Source: VFMC01 sp031404435 (GTDB taxonomy: Bacteria; Actinomycetota; Acidimicrobiia; Acidimicrobiales; Ilumatobacteraceae). From it: a DNA stretch of 8,950 bases. Positions 1-6,789 of the stretch are shown here, piece by piece. The DNA is taken from positions 1-8,950 of the forward strand of contig JANNHO010000215.1 of NCBI GenBank assembly GCA_031404435.1, in the 5' to 3' direction. Position 1 is the first letter of the stretch. Each line of letters starts with the position of its first letter. The notes under the pieces were generated by a model. The model made no database searches, was not told the origin of the DNA, and worked only from the letters and a program-made list of their open reading frames with translations. A program made the translations under genes and the position numbers.

Positions 1-762
1 GCCTGCCAGACGGTGACGGTAGCGACTGGACTGACGACCGTGGTCAACGGGACGTTCGGGCAGATGGGCCTGCTGCAAGCCGGTGTCTCGCCGGCGGGTG
101 TGCCGTCGACGGTGTTCGTCGATGGTGTTGCCCGTGACGAGTACGGCCTGTTCGCATTCACCGAAGTGGGAACCCACAACGTGTGCTGGGGCGACGCCCC
201 CGGCTTCCAGGCTCCGGCCTGCCAGTCGGTTGTCGTCTCTGCAGGAGTACAGACCACGGTGACGGGAACGTTCACACCGACCGCCACCCCGACGCCCGGG
301 CCAGCGCCGAGTCTCGGTGTCACCGGGTTCTTGCGAGTGGAGACCAATCCGGCAGTGCCGGCTCGGATCGAAGTCGACGGGATTGCCCGTACCGATTGGG
401 GTCTCACCTGGGTGAAGACCCCGGTTGGATCGCGCGAGGTGTGCTTCACCGATGTGCTCGGCTTCATCACCCCTGCCTGTCAGACGATCTCGATCACTGA
501 CGGGGCAACGACAACGGTGGTGGGCAACTACCTGCCACTCGCGTTGTTGCAAGTTGGCATCGCACCCGCCGGGCTTCCGGTGGACGTGGTGATCGACGGG
601 TTGCCGAGGAATCAGTTCGGCGCCTACTTCTTCATCGAGCCGGGTACCTACAACGTGTGCGGCACGGCTGCGATCGGCTTCACCACCCCGGCTTGCCAGT
701 CGGTCGTGGTGGCAGCTGGCCCGCAGGTCAACGCCACGTTGACGTACACACCGGCTCCCTGA
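1..762 (+). CDS. Secreted or surface protein with PEGA-like, cysteine-paired repeats (5' truncated by window edge)
   Basis: The frame is open from base 1 and ends at a TGA at 760-762, giving 253 visible residues. The true start lies upstream: the first residues (ACQTVTVATG) are already the tail of a repeat. Three consecutive units of about 72-74 residues follow, at bases 64-279, 322-537 and 538-759. Each has a hydrophobic opening strand, a V(D/E)G or IDG turn, a G-x-x-x-V-C strand, then GF-x-x-PACQ, a short V/I-rich strand and a T-rich end. This resembles PEGA-type beta-sandwich repeats, which are extracellular in known families. Every unit has the same two cysteines 12 residues apart, likely a disulfide. 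A Thr/Pro linker (TPTATPTPGPAP) separates units 1 and 2. No membrane anchor or sorting signal follows the last unit. Adhesion or a structural surface role is inference; no enzymatic motif is visible. Confidence 0.8.
   Translation, partial: ACQTVTVATGLTTVVNGTFGQMGLLQAGVSPAGVPSTVFVDGVARDEYGLFAFTEVGTHNVCWGDAPGFQAPACQSVVVSAGVQTTVTGTFTPTATPTPGPAPSLGVTGFLRVETNPAVPARIEVDGIARTDWGLTWVKTPVGSREVCFTDVLGFITPACQTISITDGATTTVVGNYLPLALLQVGIAPAGLPVDVVIDGLPRNQFGAYFFIEPGTYNVCGTAAIGFTTPACQSVVVAAGPQVNATLTYTPAP
64..759 (+). repeat. Three tandem protein repeats of about 72 residues
   Basis: The units span 64-279, 322-537 and 538-759. Shared positions include the VDG/IDG turn near unit residue 20, V-C at 40-41, GF at 47-48 and PACQ/PAC at 51-54. 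The DNA has diverged, so these are old protein-level duplications and not recent DNA copies. Unit 1 and unit 3 are closest to each other (both open LLQ-x-G-(V/I)-x-PAG-x-P). Unit 2 lacks the AG and differs more. Confidence 0.8.
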
Positions 763-766
763 ACAG

Positions 767-791
767 AGGTACTCCATGAACTGGAGTACCT
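767..791. terminator. 10-bp perfect hairpin just after the repeat-protein stop codon
   Basis: AGGTACTCCA (767-776) pairs perfectly with TGGAGTACCT (782-791) around a 5-base loop, TGAAC. It begins 4 bases after the plus-strand stop. The next plus-strand bases include a short TTT but no true U-tract. It is probably part of the termination signal for the plus-strand gene. Confidence 0.55.
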
Positions 792-805
792 GAACACAGT
801 TTGAT

Positions 806-839
806 CTGTGCCGCACGCTTCGCCTGGCGTGCGGCACAG
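806..839. terminator. 13-bp perfect GC-rich hairpin, probable bidirectional terminator
   Basis: CTGTGCCGCACGC (806-818) pairs with GCGTGCGGCACAG (827-839) around an 8-base loop. It lies between two convergent genes and can fold in either transcript. There is no U-tract on the plus strand, which is common for actinobacterial terminators. The bases CACAG at 795-799 can alternatively pair with CTGTG at 806-810, so a weaker competing hairpin exists. Confidence 0.7.
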
Positions 840-852
840 GTCGAAAGCCTCC

Positions 853-884
853 CGTGACAGCGGCGCTCCGGCGCCGCTGTCACG
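853..884. terminator. 14-bp perfect hairpin with UCCG tetraloop, probable terminator
   Basis: Bases 853-866 pair perfectly with 871-884, leaving the loop TCCG closed by C-G. In plus-strand RNA this is C(UCCG)G, a member of the very stable UNCG tetraloop class. In the minus direction the loop reads CGGA and the hairpin is followed by GGGAGGCTTTCG. It starts 31 bases past the stop codon of the minus-strand acyl-CoA synthetase gene (915), so it can terminate that transcript. Confidence 0.7.
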
Positions 885-914
885 CGTCCGGGCTCGCGTC
901 CGGACCGCCTGTGC

Positions 915-2549
915 TCAGAGCTCGGTCAGTTCTCCGCTTGCCGCGAGGTCGCGGAGCTTGTACTTCTGGATCTTGCCGGAACCGGTGAGTGGGAACGCCT
1001 CCATCGCGTACCAGTGCCGCGGTGTCTTGTGTGGGGCGAGATGTTCACGCATGTAGGCGAACATCTCGTTCCTGTCGATCGTGGCGCCGGGCGCGGGACG
1101 GACGAATGCGGCGACCGCCTCACCCCAGCGGTCGTCGGGCAGCCCGACCACGGCCACTTCGCCGACGCTCGGGTGAGCGAACAACAACTCTTCGAGCTCA
1201 CGCGGGTAGATGTTTTCGCCCCCACGGATGATCATGTCCTTCAACCGGCCCTCGACGGTGCAGTAGCCACGGTCATCCATCGCACACAGGTCACCGGTGT
1301 GCAGCCAGCCGTCGGCGTCGACTGCTGCCGCCGTCGCTGTCGGGTTCTCGAAGTACTCGAGCATCACGTGGTACCCGCGGGTGCAGTACTCGCCGATCTG
1401 GCCGATCGGCACGGTGGCCCCCGTGTCCGGGTCGATGATCTTGACCTCGACGTTCGGCATCGGTGGACCGATGGTGCCAGCCTTATCGACGACGGTGTCG
1501 GTCGGTTTGGTCATCGACGCGACGGGCGAGCACTCGGTTTGGCCGAACACGATGGTGAACTTTGCACCGAGGCGCTCCTCGAACGTCGTGACCAGTGCGG
1601 CCGGCACGGTCGAGCCTCCCGAGCACAGGTTCTCGACAGCGGACAGGTTGGTCGTTTCGAAGCTGGGGTGCTCCAGCATCGCCACGAGCATGGTGGGCAC
1701 ACCCATCATCGAGTTGATTGCATAGCTCTCGAACAGCTCGAGCACCAGGCCGGGATCGAACGCCTCGACCAGCACCTGGGTCGCCCGCTTCGAGATCGCG
1801 CCGAGCACGCAGATCACGCAGCCGCCTGTGTGGAACAGCGGCATCGTCGTCACTGTCACCGATCCGTCGCGCATACCCATCCGGTCGGAGGTGTGTGCGC
1901 CGTTGTTGACGAGCCCGCGGTGGTGAAGCAACGCACCCTTGGGGAATCCCGTGGTTCCCGATGTGTACTGGATCATCACGGGATCGCCGGACGCAACGGG
2001 AGGCAGCACACTGGTCGTGGTGGCATCGGCGATAAAATCGTCCCATTCGTCGAAGCGGATCACCTCGCGAAGCTCGGGGCAGCGCGAGCGGATCTCGGTG
2101 ATCGTTGCCAGCATCGGGTTGCCGCGGAACTCGGGAACCACCACGATCCCGGCTGCGCGCGACTGGTTGAGGACGTACTCGACTTCGGCAGCGCGAAAGG
2201 CGGGGTTCACCGTGACGAGCACGAGCCCGGCCATCGCCGCGCCGAACTCGACCATGATCCACTCGGGGATGTTCGGGGCCCACACCGCCACCCGCTCGCC
2301 CGGCTCGAACCGACGCAACAGCGCATGTGCGGTGCGCACCGATTGGGCATGCAGTTCGGCGTATGTCCACTGGCGCCGGGCTGACGGGTCGGCGACACCG
2401 GCGATCAGGGCGACCTGATCGGGTGCCGTCTCCGCCGCCCAGGTGAGCAGATCGCCGAACGTCAGGTCGCGTACGGCCGGCTCGGCCGGACCGACAGCGA
2501 TGGACGCGCCGGGCACCGACGCGTGATCCGGCGACGCGGTGATAGTCAT
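915..2549 (-). CDS. Acyl-CoA synthetase (AMP-forming), fatty-acyl/medium-chain type
   Basis: A 544-residue member of the ANL adenylating superfamily, the usual length for bacterial FadD-like ligases. It should activate a carboxylic acid with ATP to the acyl-AMP and then form the CoA thioester in the cytoplasm. All core motifs are present: the phosphate loop YTSGTTGFPKG (195-205), GQTE (336-339), GWLHTGDL (414-421, ribose-binding Asp420), hinge region GRLKDMIIRGGENIYP (434-449) and GSGKIQKYKL with the catalytic lysine at 526. The ATG at 2549 is chosen because GGAGG (2555-2559) sits 5 bases upstream. The frame is open further upstream to 3035, but that stretch is the antisense shadow of the transpeptidase gene. 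The gene lies 73 bp downstream of that gene on the same strand. The acid substrate cannot be read from sequence; a fatty acid is most likely. Confidence 0.93.
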   Translation of the reverse strand: MTITASPDHASVPGASIAVGPAEPAVRDLTFGDLLTWAAETAPDQVALIAGVADPSARRQWTYAELHAQSVRTAHALLRRFEPGERVAVWAPNIPEWIMVEFGAAMAGLVLVTVNPAFRAAEVEYVLNQSRAAGIVVVPEFRGNPMLATITEIRSRCPELREVIRFDEWDDFIADATTTSVLPPVASGDPVMIQYTSGTTGFPKGALLHHRGLVNNGAHTSDRMGMRDGSVTVTTMPLFHTGGCVICVLGAISKRATQVLVEAFDPGLVLELFESYAINSMMGVPTMLVAMLEHPSFETTNLSAVENLCSGGSTVPAALVTTFEERLGAKFTIVFGQTECSPVASMTKPTDTVVDKAGTIGPPMPNVEVKIIDPDTGATVPIGQIGEYCTRGYHVMLEYFENPTATAAAVDADGWLHTGDLCAMDDRGYCTVEGRLKDMIIRGGENIYPRELEELLFAHPSVGEVAVVGLPDDRWGEAVAAFVRPAPGATIDRNEMFAYMREHLAPHKTPRHWYAMEAFPLTGSGKIQKYKLRDLAASGELTEL

Positions 2550-2554
2550 GGCAA

Positions 2555-2559
2555 CCTCC
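2555..2559 (-). promoter_or_regulatory. Ribosome binding site GGAGG deciding the acyl-CoA synthetase start
   Basis: On the minus strand GGAGG stands 5 bases before the ATG at 2549. This supports that start over the long open extension upstream. Confidence 0.8.
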
Positions 2560-2622
2560 AACGTTCGCCGCGCCAACCGGCTGGTGCAGCAAACGGCACG
2601 GTAGCAGCGGACGCGCGGGTGA

Positions 2623-3879
2623 TTAGACGACGACGACCTTGGTGCCCACGTCGGCGAAGTCCCACAAGAAATCGGCGTCGCGAACGGCCTGGCGCTGGCA
2701 TCCGCCGCTGAGGCGGGTGCCCAACTCGGCCTCGGTCTGGTACGGGGAGTTGTCCTCGACGTGAAGTGGGATGGAATGGAAACCGATCGCACCGATGTCG
2801 GTCTTGAGCCAGCGGACCATCTTCGGCAGGTACGCCTTGCCGTTCCACGCGGTGGAGACGTCGGAGCGGCTGTACACCTCGTGTGTGCCGGGCAGCTCGT
2901 TGCTGTACTTACTGCCCGAGATGAGCCACGAGCGGATGATCTGTCCGTCGCCGTCGACCGCCCAAACCCGCTGTCCGGCCCGGTCGTACACGAGACGGCG
3001 ACCAGACCCGGAGTCGGGGGGTAGCGGCGGCGCATCGGAGCCGGCAGAAGCCACAGAGCTGAGCGGGTACCCCATCAAGTCGACGGCCCCCGACGCTGGC
3101 TTGGGGGTGCGCACAACGAAGGACTCCTCGTCGGGCCAGATGCCCAGCGAGATCGCCGATTCGCGCCCGACGACGCCGTCGACGAACAGGCTGCGTTCGG
3201 CCTGCATTTTCTCGACTGCGCCGAAGGTTGCCTGATCGAACGTTCCGGTGACGGCACCGGTGTAGAAGCCGCCGTCAAGGAGCGCCTGCTGGAGGCATTG
3301 CACGCTGGTGCCGGTTGCGCCCATCCGGACCGACAACACGTCCATCAGGCAACTGTCGGCGGTGGTGAGGTCGCTACCGTCGAGGTCGGGCAACGCTGTG
3401 CCGACCCCGGCCACCGACCCGGCAGCCACCGACCCGGCAGGAGCGACGGCCACGGTACCTGCCGGTACTGCGGCGCCAGTGGCACCCAGCGCTGGCGCAG
3501 CGCTTGCGGCCGCGTCGACGGACTGCGCCAGGGCCGCAGGAGCCGCGGCTGCTGGAGCGGCAGACGCCGTGGCCGGGGCGTCGCCTCGCGATGCCACCGC
3601 CAACACGAGGCAGAGCACACAGGCCACGCCAGCGACGATGAACAGCGGTCGCCGGTCGAGCCCGCGGGAATGCCGCTCGTCGATACGCGGGTTCGACCGG
3701 GTGGGGCGCCCGGCCTGTGTTCGGTTGGTCGGCGGTCGAGCATCGGGAGCTGATCGTGTGGTCCTTCGGTACATCGAGGGCCGATTGTCGTCGAGGCGGT
3801 CGGCTGCCGGCGTCCGACGATCCGATTGCCGAGCAGATCCAGCGGCTGTTCGGTTGAGATTGGGGAGATCGTGGTGCAT
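2623..3879 (-). CDS. Membrane-anchored L,D-transpeptidase with peptidoglycan-binding domain
   Basis: A 418-residue protein predicted to form 3-3 cross-links, or attach proteins to peptidoglycan, outside the membrane. From the N-terminus it has a 79-residue Arg/Pro-rich, probably disordered cytoplasmic segment, one membrane helix at about 80-97 (FIVAGVACVLCLVLAVAS), and an Ala/Pro-rich spacer to about 160. A PG_binding_1-like domain follows at about 184-244 (VQCLQQALLDGGFYTGAVTG), then a YkuD catalytic domain from about 294 to the end. The catalytic signature is IGFHSIP (His368) followed by LSGGCQRQ (Cys394), with Gly where the usual SHGC motif has His. The ATG at 3879 is favoured by GGAG 5 bases upstream (3885-3888); an upstream in-frame ATG at 3942 has no comparable site. 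It ends in VVVV at a TAA. The acyl-CoA synthetase follows after 73 bp and may be cotranscribed. Confidence 0.88.
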   Translation of the reverse strand: MHHDLPNLNRTAAGSARQSDRRTPAADRLDDNRPSMYRRTTRSAPDARPPTNRTQAGRPTRSNPRIDERHSRGLDRRPLFIVAGVACVLCLVLAVASRGDAPATASAAPAAAAPAALAQSVDAAASAAPALGATGAAVPAGTVAVAPAGSVAAGSVAGVGTALPDLDGSDLTTADSCLMDVLSVRMGATGTSVQCLQQALLDGGFYTGAVTGTFDQATFGAVEKMQAERSLFVDGVVGRESAISLGIWPDEESFVVRTPKPASGAVDLMGYPLSSVASAGSDAPPLPPDSGSGRRLVYDRAGQRVWAVDGDGQIIRSWLISGSKYSNELPGTHEVYSRSDVSTAWNGKAYLPKMVRWLKTDIGAIGFHSIPLHVEDNSPYQTEAELGTRLSGGCQRQAVRDADFLWDFADVGTKVVVV

Positions 3880-3884
3880 GGGTG

Positions 3885-3888
3885 CTCC
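3885..3888 (-). promoter_or_regulatory. Ribosome binding site GGAG for the L,D-transpeptidase
   Basis: GGAG on the minus strand lies 5 bases before the ATG at 3879. It is the reason for preferring this start to the in-frame ATG 21 codons upstream. Confidence 0.6.
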
Positions 3889-4097
3889 GCGGTGTCGTCG
3901 GGTGAACGGTCTGGGTGCACGCACCGTGCACAACGACCACACCTCTGGGGACCGAGTGTGGGGACCGGGTGGGCGATCAAAGAACTTGCCCAGCCTATCT
4001 GATCGCGGCCCGAGACCTTGGGCATCCCCGCTGCTGCCGTGCCGGCCTCCGAACCAATTGGACCGGTTCTGACGCCATATGGATCGGTGTCAAGCGG

Positions 4098-4103
4098 TAC
4101 GGT
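4098..4103 (+). promoter_or_regulatory. Possible -10 element (TACGGT) for a leaderless DinB-like transcript
   Basis: TACGGT fits the TANNNT actinobacterial -10 pattern. Its end is 6 bases before the ATG at 4110, so transcription could start at that A. There is no Shine-Dalgarno sequence before this ATG, which agrees with a leaderless mRNA. No good -35 box is visible. Confidence 0.3.
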
Positions 4104-4109
4104 TCGACA

Positions 4110-4841
4110 ATGTCGATCGTCCCTGACACGAAGGATTGGACGTGGGTGCTCACCGAAGTATGCCCCGAATGCGGGTTTGACGCGGCCGCAGTCGACGTTG
4201 CCGCAATGGGTGATCTCATTCGCGCCAATGCCGCAGCCTGGCCGAGCCTCGTCTGCCACGAACGTTCCGGGCAGCGGACACGCGACGACCGATGGTCGGC
4301 GCTCGAATACGGATGCCATGTGCGCGATGTCTACCGGATCTTCGACGAGCGGTTGCAGCTGATGCTCGACCACGATGCACCGGATTTCGCCAACTGGGAT
4401 CAGGATGCGACTGCGGCAGCCGACGAGTACAGCCGCCAGGTCCCGGCTCGGGTGGCGACCGACCTGCTTGTGGCTGCGGCCAGCCTCGCCGACCGCTTCG
4501 AGTTGGTGACGGCCAGCGACTGGCAGCGAACCGGGTTTCGAAGCGATGGGGCGGCCTTCACCGTGGACTCTTTTGCCAGGTACCTGTTGCACGACCCGGT
4601 TCACCATCTTCACGACGTGGCCAGCGACAACGCATCGCATCGCTGCGCACCAGTACCGGCACGGGCACCGACGTCGAGGAGTGGACGTTCAGTCGGTGAG
4701 GCCGAGCCCAAGGAGCTGGCCGACGTCGCGGAGGGCTGCGATGTCGTGGACATCGTGGTCGAGCAAGGGGATCTCGACGATCACAGCATCGCCGGCAACC
4801 GCGGCGAGGGCCTCGATCTCGACTCGTTCGGCGAGCGCTAG
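4110..4841 (+). CDS. DinB-superfamily metal-binding protein, 3' end probably frameshifted
   Basis: The start is taken at ATG 4110, where the conserved-looking N-terminus MSIVPDTKDWTW begins; the upstream open frame looks non-coding. Residues 1-170 read as a DinB_2/mycothiol-dependent enzyme-like four-helix protein. Likely metal ligands are His70 (LEYGCHVRDV) and the histidines of YLLHDPVHHLHD (160-169). An N-terminal CPECGFD segment lies at 18-24. After residue 175 the frame loses its G/C third-position bias and runs antisense into the ATPase gene to 4841 (243 residues). A 5-bp tandem duplication at 4631-4643 explains this. With one copy removed the frame reads ASDNASLRTSTGTGTDVEEW and stops at 4697-4699, giving 194 residues, a normal size, and an 11-bp tail overlap with the convergent ATPase gene. 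The family assignment is fairly sure; the reaction is unknown. Confidence 0.75.
   Translation: MSIVPDTKDWTWVLTEVCPECGFDAAAVDVAAMGDLIRANAAAWPSLVCHERSGQRTRDDRWSALEYGCHVRDVYRIFDERLQLMLDHDAPDFANWDQDATAAADEYSRQVPARVATDLLVAAASLADRFELVTASDWQRTGFRSDGAAFTVDSFARYLLHDPVHHLHDVASDNASHRCAPVPARAPTSRSGRSVGEAEPKELADVAEGCDVVDIVVEQGDLDDHSIAGNRGEGLDLDSFGER
4631..4643 (+). repeat. CGCAT tandem repeat (2.6 copies) at the frame break of the DinB-like gene
   Basis: CGCAT CGCAT CGC lies inside the gene. A unit of 5 bp is not a multiple of three, so gain or loss of one copy shifts the frame. Loss of one copy restores the downstream frame that has coding-like base use and a stop at 4699. Confidence 0.75.
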
Positions 4842-5810
4842 CGAGCGCAACTCGTCGTGGTAGGCGAGCTGCTCGGCCAGTGGCCCGCTCGTAGCAGATG
4901 AGCTGTTGACGCTGCCGCCGGAGATGTTGCCGCCAGCGACGGGGTCGGGAAGCGGGTGGACGAGGTTGACGACCACGGCCCCAAGAGCGAAGCCCCCCGC
5001 GGCCAGCGTGGTGGCCATGAACCTCGCCTCGTCAATCGCCTCCGCACGCGGGCTCGACACCAGCACGAACGCAGTGCGATCAGAATGCAGCAACTCGTTC
5101 ACCTCGCTGGCTCGTTCGCGCAGGCCAGCCTCCATGCTGGAGATCGAGCGGAGAAACTCGACTGTGTCTTCGACGATGCTGGGGCCGGCGAGCCGTTTCA
5201 CGGTCCACAAGAAGGCTGAGGTGGCCGCATTGGTGACCTTGGCGAACGACCGGGTCGGCAAGGTGAGAGCGCGGTACACCGGGTGGCTGAGGAAACGAAC
5301 CAGTCGCTCTGGTGCCTCCAGTACATCGATCGCGTGCCGTGAGGGCGGGGTATCGACGATGACGAGGTCGTAGTCGCCGTCGGTGACGAGCTGGTGCAGG
5401 CGCTCGATCGCCATGTACTCCTGTGCGCCGCCGAGGGACCCGGCGATTCCCCGGTAGATCGGGTTGGCCAGGACCGTGTCGGCGCGATCGCCGGCACGCT
5501 CGATGACGAGACGGTCGAAGGTCCGCTCGGCATCGAGCATCAACGCTGAGAACGACCCGCCTCGCTTGGGGGCGCCCGTGGTGGCGCCGACGACCCGGTG
5601 GGGTTCGTCGGAGGTGGCTTCGATCCCGAGCGCGTCAGCCAGACGGCGAGCCGGATCGATGGTGACGACCACGACACGGCGGCCAAGCCGCGCCATGGCA
5701 AGGCCGAGCGCTGCCGCAGTGGTGGTCTTGCCGACCCCGCCGGGTCCGCACGTGACCAGGAGATCGACATCGGCGATCACCTCGGCGAACCCGCCGCCCG
5801 GCTGGCTCAT
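4689..5810 (-). CDS. Get3/ArsA-like ATPase, subunit 1 (P-loop lysine present, signature lysine absent)
   Basis: A 373-residue cytoplasmic ATPase of the SIMIBI class. The P-loop is CGPGGVGKTT (21-30) with catalytic Lys28. Pro23 replaces the signature lysine that defines deviant Walker A motifs of ParA, MinD and Get3. Switch I is TIDPARRL with Asp52, and switch II is VDTPPSRH with Asp153. VVNLVHP (280-286) fits the adenine-recognition Asn strand, and the end has VEIPLLDHDVHD (345-356). There is no CxxC zinc motif of eukaryotic Get3. A Gly/Ser-rich loop occupies about 292-310. The ATG overlaps the stop of subunit 2 in ATGA (5807-5810), with GAGGAG at 5813-5818, so translation is coupled. The pair resembles mycobacterial Rv3679/Rv3680, from memory; this subunit is closer to Rv3680. 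Tail-anchored-protein or anion-related roles are both possible. Confidence 0.9.
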   Translation of the reverse strand: MSQPGGGFAEVIADVDLLVTCGPGGVGKTTTAAALGLAMARLGRRVVVVTIDPARRLADALGIEATSDEPHRVVGATTGAPKRGGSFSALMLDAERTFDRLVIERAGDRADTVLANPIYRGIAGSLGGAQEYMAIERLHQLVTDGDYDLVIVDTPPSRHAIDVLEAPERLVRFLSHPVYRALTLPTRSFAKVTNAATSAFLWTVKRLAGPSIVEDTVEFLRSISSMEAGLRERASEVNELLHSDRTAFVLVSSPRAEAIDEARFMATTLAAGGFALGAVVVNLVHPLPDPVAGGNISGGSVNSSSATSGPLAEQLAYHDELRSLALAERVEIEALAAVAGDAVIVEIPLLDHDVHDIAALRDVGQLLGLGLTD

Positions 5811-6763
5811 CGCTCCTCGGTATGGCGCGACGGTTCCACCGCGAGCGCGGTGGCGAGGATATCGAGATGCTCGGGAGTGAGCCGCGGCGCGGGGATGCGC
5901 GGCAGCGTGATGGTGGCGATCGACAGCGCGTCGGTCAATCGGTCGATCTGCTCGCGCTGCACCTCCAACCGGGCAGCCCCAAACTGGCTCGAGGTCTGCA
6001 ATGAACGCCGATCAGCGGCCGACACGCTGATGGCGGCGGCCCGGACAGCTGTGGCTACCGGCACCGACAACCCGTGCCGATCCGGCCAGCATGCATTGAT
6101 CACGACCGGGGCGAGCGCGATGCCGAGGTCGTCACTGATGTCGCCGGCGAGTTCGACGAGTTCGTTGACGGGTGTCTCCTCGGGCAGGGTCACCAGGAGC
6201 GCCTGGGTTCGTGCTGGGTCGGCGAGCATCGCTGCGACCTCCTCCGCCTGATCTCGGACCGGTCCACCGGCGACAGCGACGCGGAGGCCGTCGGCCGAAC
6301 GAAGAAACGGTGCGGCATGGCCCGCCGGAGGCGCGTCGACCACGATCAGGTCGGCTGCGCCAGCGCGCTCGAGCTCTTTGATCTTGCCCAGCACCAACAG
6401 GTGCTCGAGGCCAGGCGTGGCTGCGGCGACGAGATCGAGCGAGGCCGCCGAGGCGGCGCGGCGGACAATGCCGCCGATGCCGCGGAGGTCGAGGTAGTCA
6501 CCGAAGGCTTGTGCAGGCGGGATCGTTCGCCCGCGAATGACGCCGCCTTCGGTGAACGTGCGCAGCACCTGTTCCTTGGCATCGAGGGGTCGGCCACCGA
6601 GGAGGGGACCGAGACCGGGCTTGCCGTCGACAGCGATGAGCAAGACGTTCGCCCCGGTGCGGGCGGCCATGATCGACAACGCCGCAGCGACTGTGCTGGA
6701 TCCGACGCCGCCCTTGCCGGCCACGATCACGACCCGCGAGTCGAAGGCCCACGCGGTGCTCAC
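5807..6763 (-). CDS. Get3/ArsA-like ATPase, subunit 2 (signature lysine present, P-loop lysine replaced by Ser)
   Basis: A 318-residue partner of subunit 1. The nucleotide loop reads GKGGVGSST (16-24): the signature Lys17 is retained, but the catalytic P-loop lysine at 22 is serine (codon TCC). Switch I is AVDGKPG (45-51), without the DPA of subunit 1. Switch II is VVDAPPAGH (141-149), and VVINACW (220-226) is the nucleotide-base strand. It is therefore likely a poor or inactive ATPase by itself and an activating half in a heterodimer. The GTG at 6763 is the only start compatible with the family N-terminus. The frame is open upstream to 7105, but that part is antisense-like, Arg/His-rich shadow of the lipoprotein gene. 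No clear Shine-Dalgarno precedes it. The gap to the upstream lipoprotein stop is 26 bp, and the stop overlaps the subunit 1 start. Confidence 0.85.
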   Translation of the reverse strand: MSTAWAFDSRVVIVAGKGGVGSSTVAAALSIMAARTGANVLLIAVDGKPGLGPLLGGRPLDAKEQVLRTFTEGGVIRGRTIPPAQAFGDYLDLRGIGGIVRRAASAASLDLVAAATPGLEHLLVLGKIKELERAGAADLIVVDAPPAGHAAPFLRSADGLRVAVAGGPVRDQAEEVAAMLADPARTQALLVTLPEETPVNELVELAGDISDDLGIALAPVVINACWPDRHGLSVPVATAVRAAAISVSAADRRSLQTSSQFGAARLEVQREQIDRLTDALSIATITLPRIPAPRLTPEHLDILATALAVEPSRHTEER

Positions 6764-6789
6764 GAGCCCGAGGGTAACCGCAGGGTTTG

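Larger units (their letters stand above)
3880..4109. promoter_or_regulatory. Divergent promoter region between the L,D-transpeptidase and DinB-like genes
   Basis: These 230 bases lie between two divergent starts, so both promoters must be here. Visible elements are two GTGCAC palindromes 11 bp apart (3915-3920, 3926-3931), a GGGGACCG direct repeat 13 bp apart (3947-3954, 3960-3967), and an imperfect inverted repeat GAACC...GGTTC (4051-4055, 4065-4069) around CCAATTGG. I could not assign a convincing -35/-10 pair for the minus-strand gene. None of these elements matches an operator I recognise with certainty. Confidence 0.5.

Noticed and set aside
1014..2384. Plus-strand 456-residue open frame
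   Set aside because: It is fully antisense to the acyl-CoA synthetase, which has all family motifs. The translation is His/Arg/Asp-rich and has no recognisable domain.
2550..3035. 162-codon upstream extension of the acyl-CoA synthetase frame
   Set aside because: It overlaps the L,D-transpeptidase gene on the same strand in another frame, is Arg/Ser/Pro-rich, and the GGAGG before 2549 marks the true start.
3345..4640. Minus-strand 431-residue open frame
   Set aside because: It is a shadow covering the transpeptidase in another frame and antisense to the DinB-like gene. It has no domain and no start signal.
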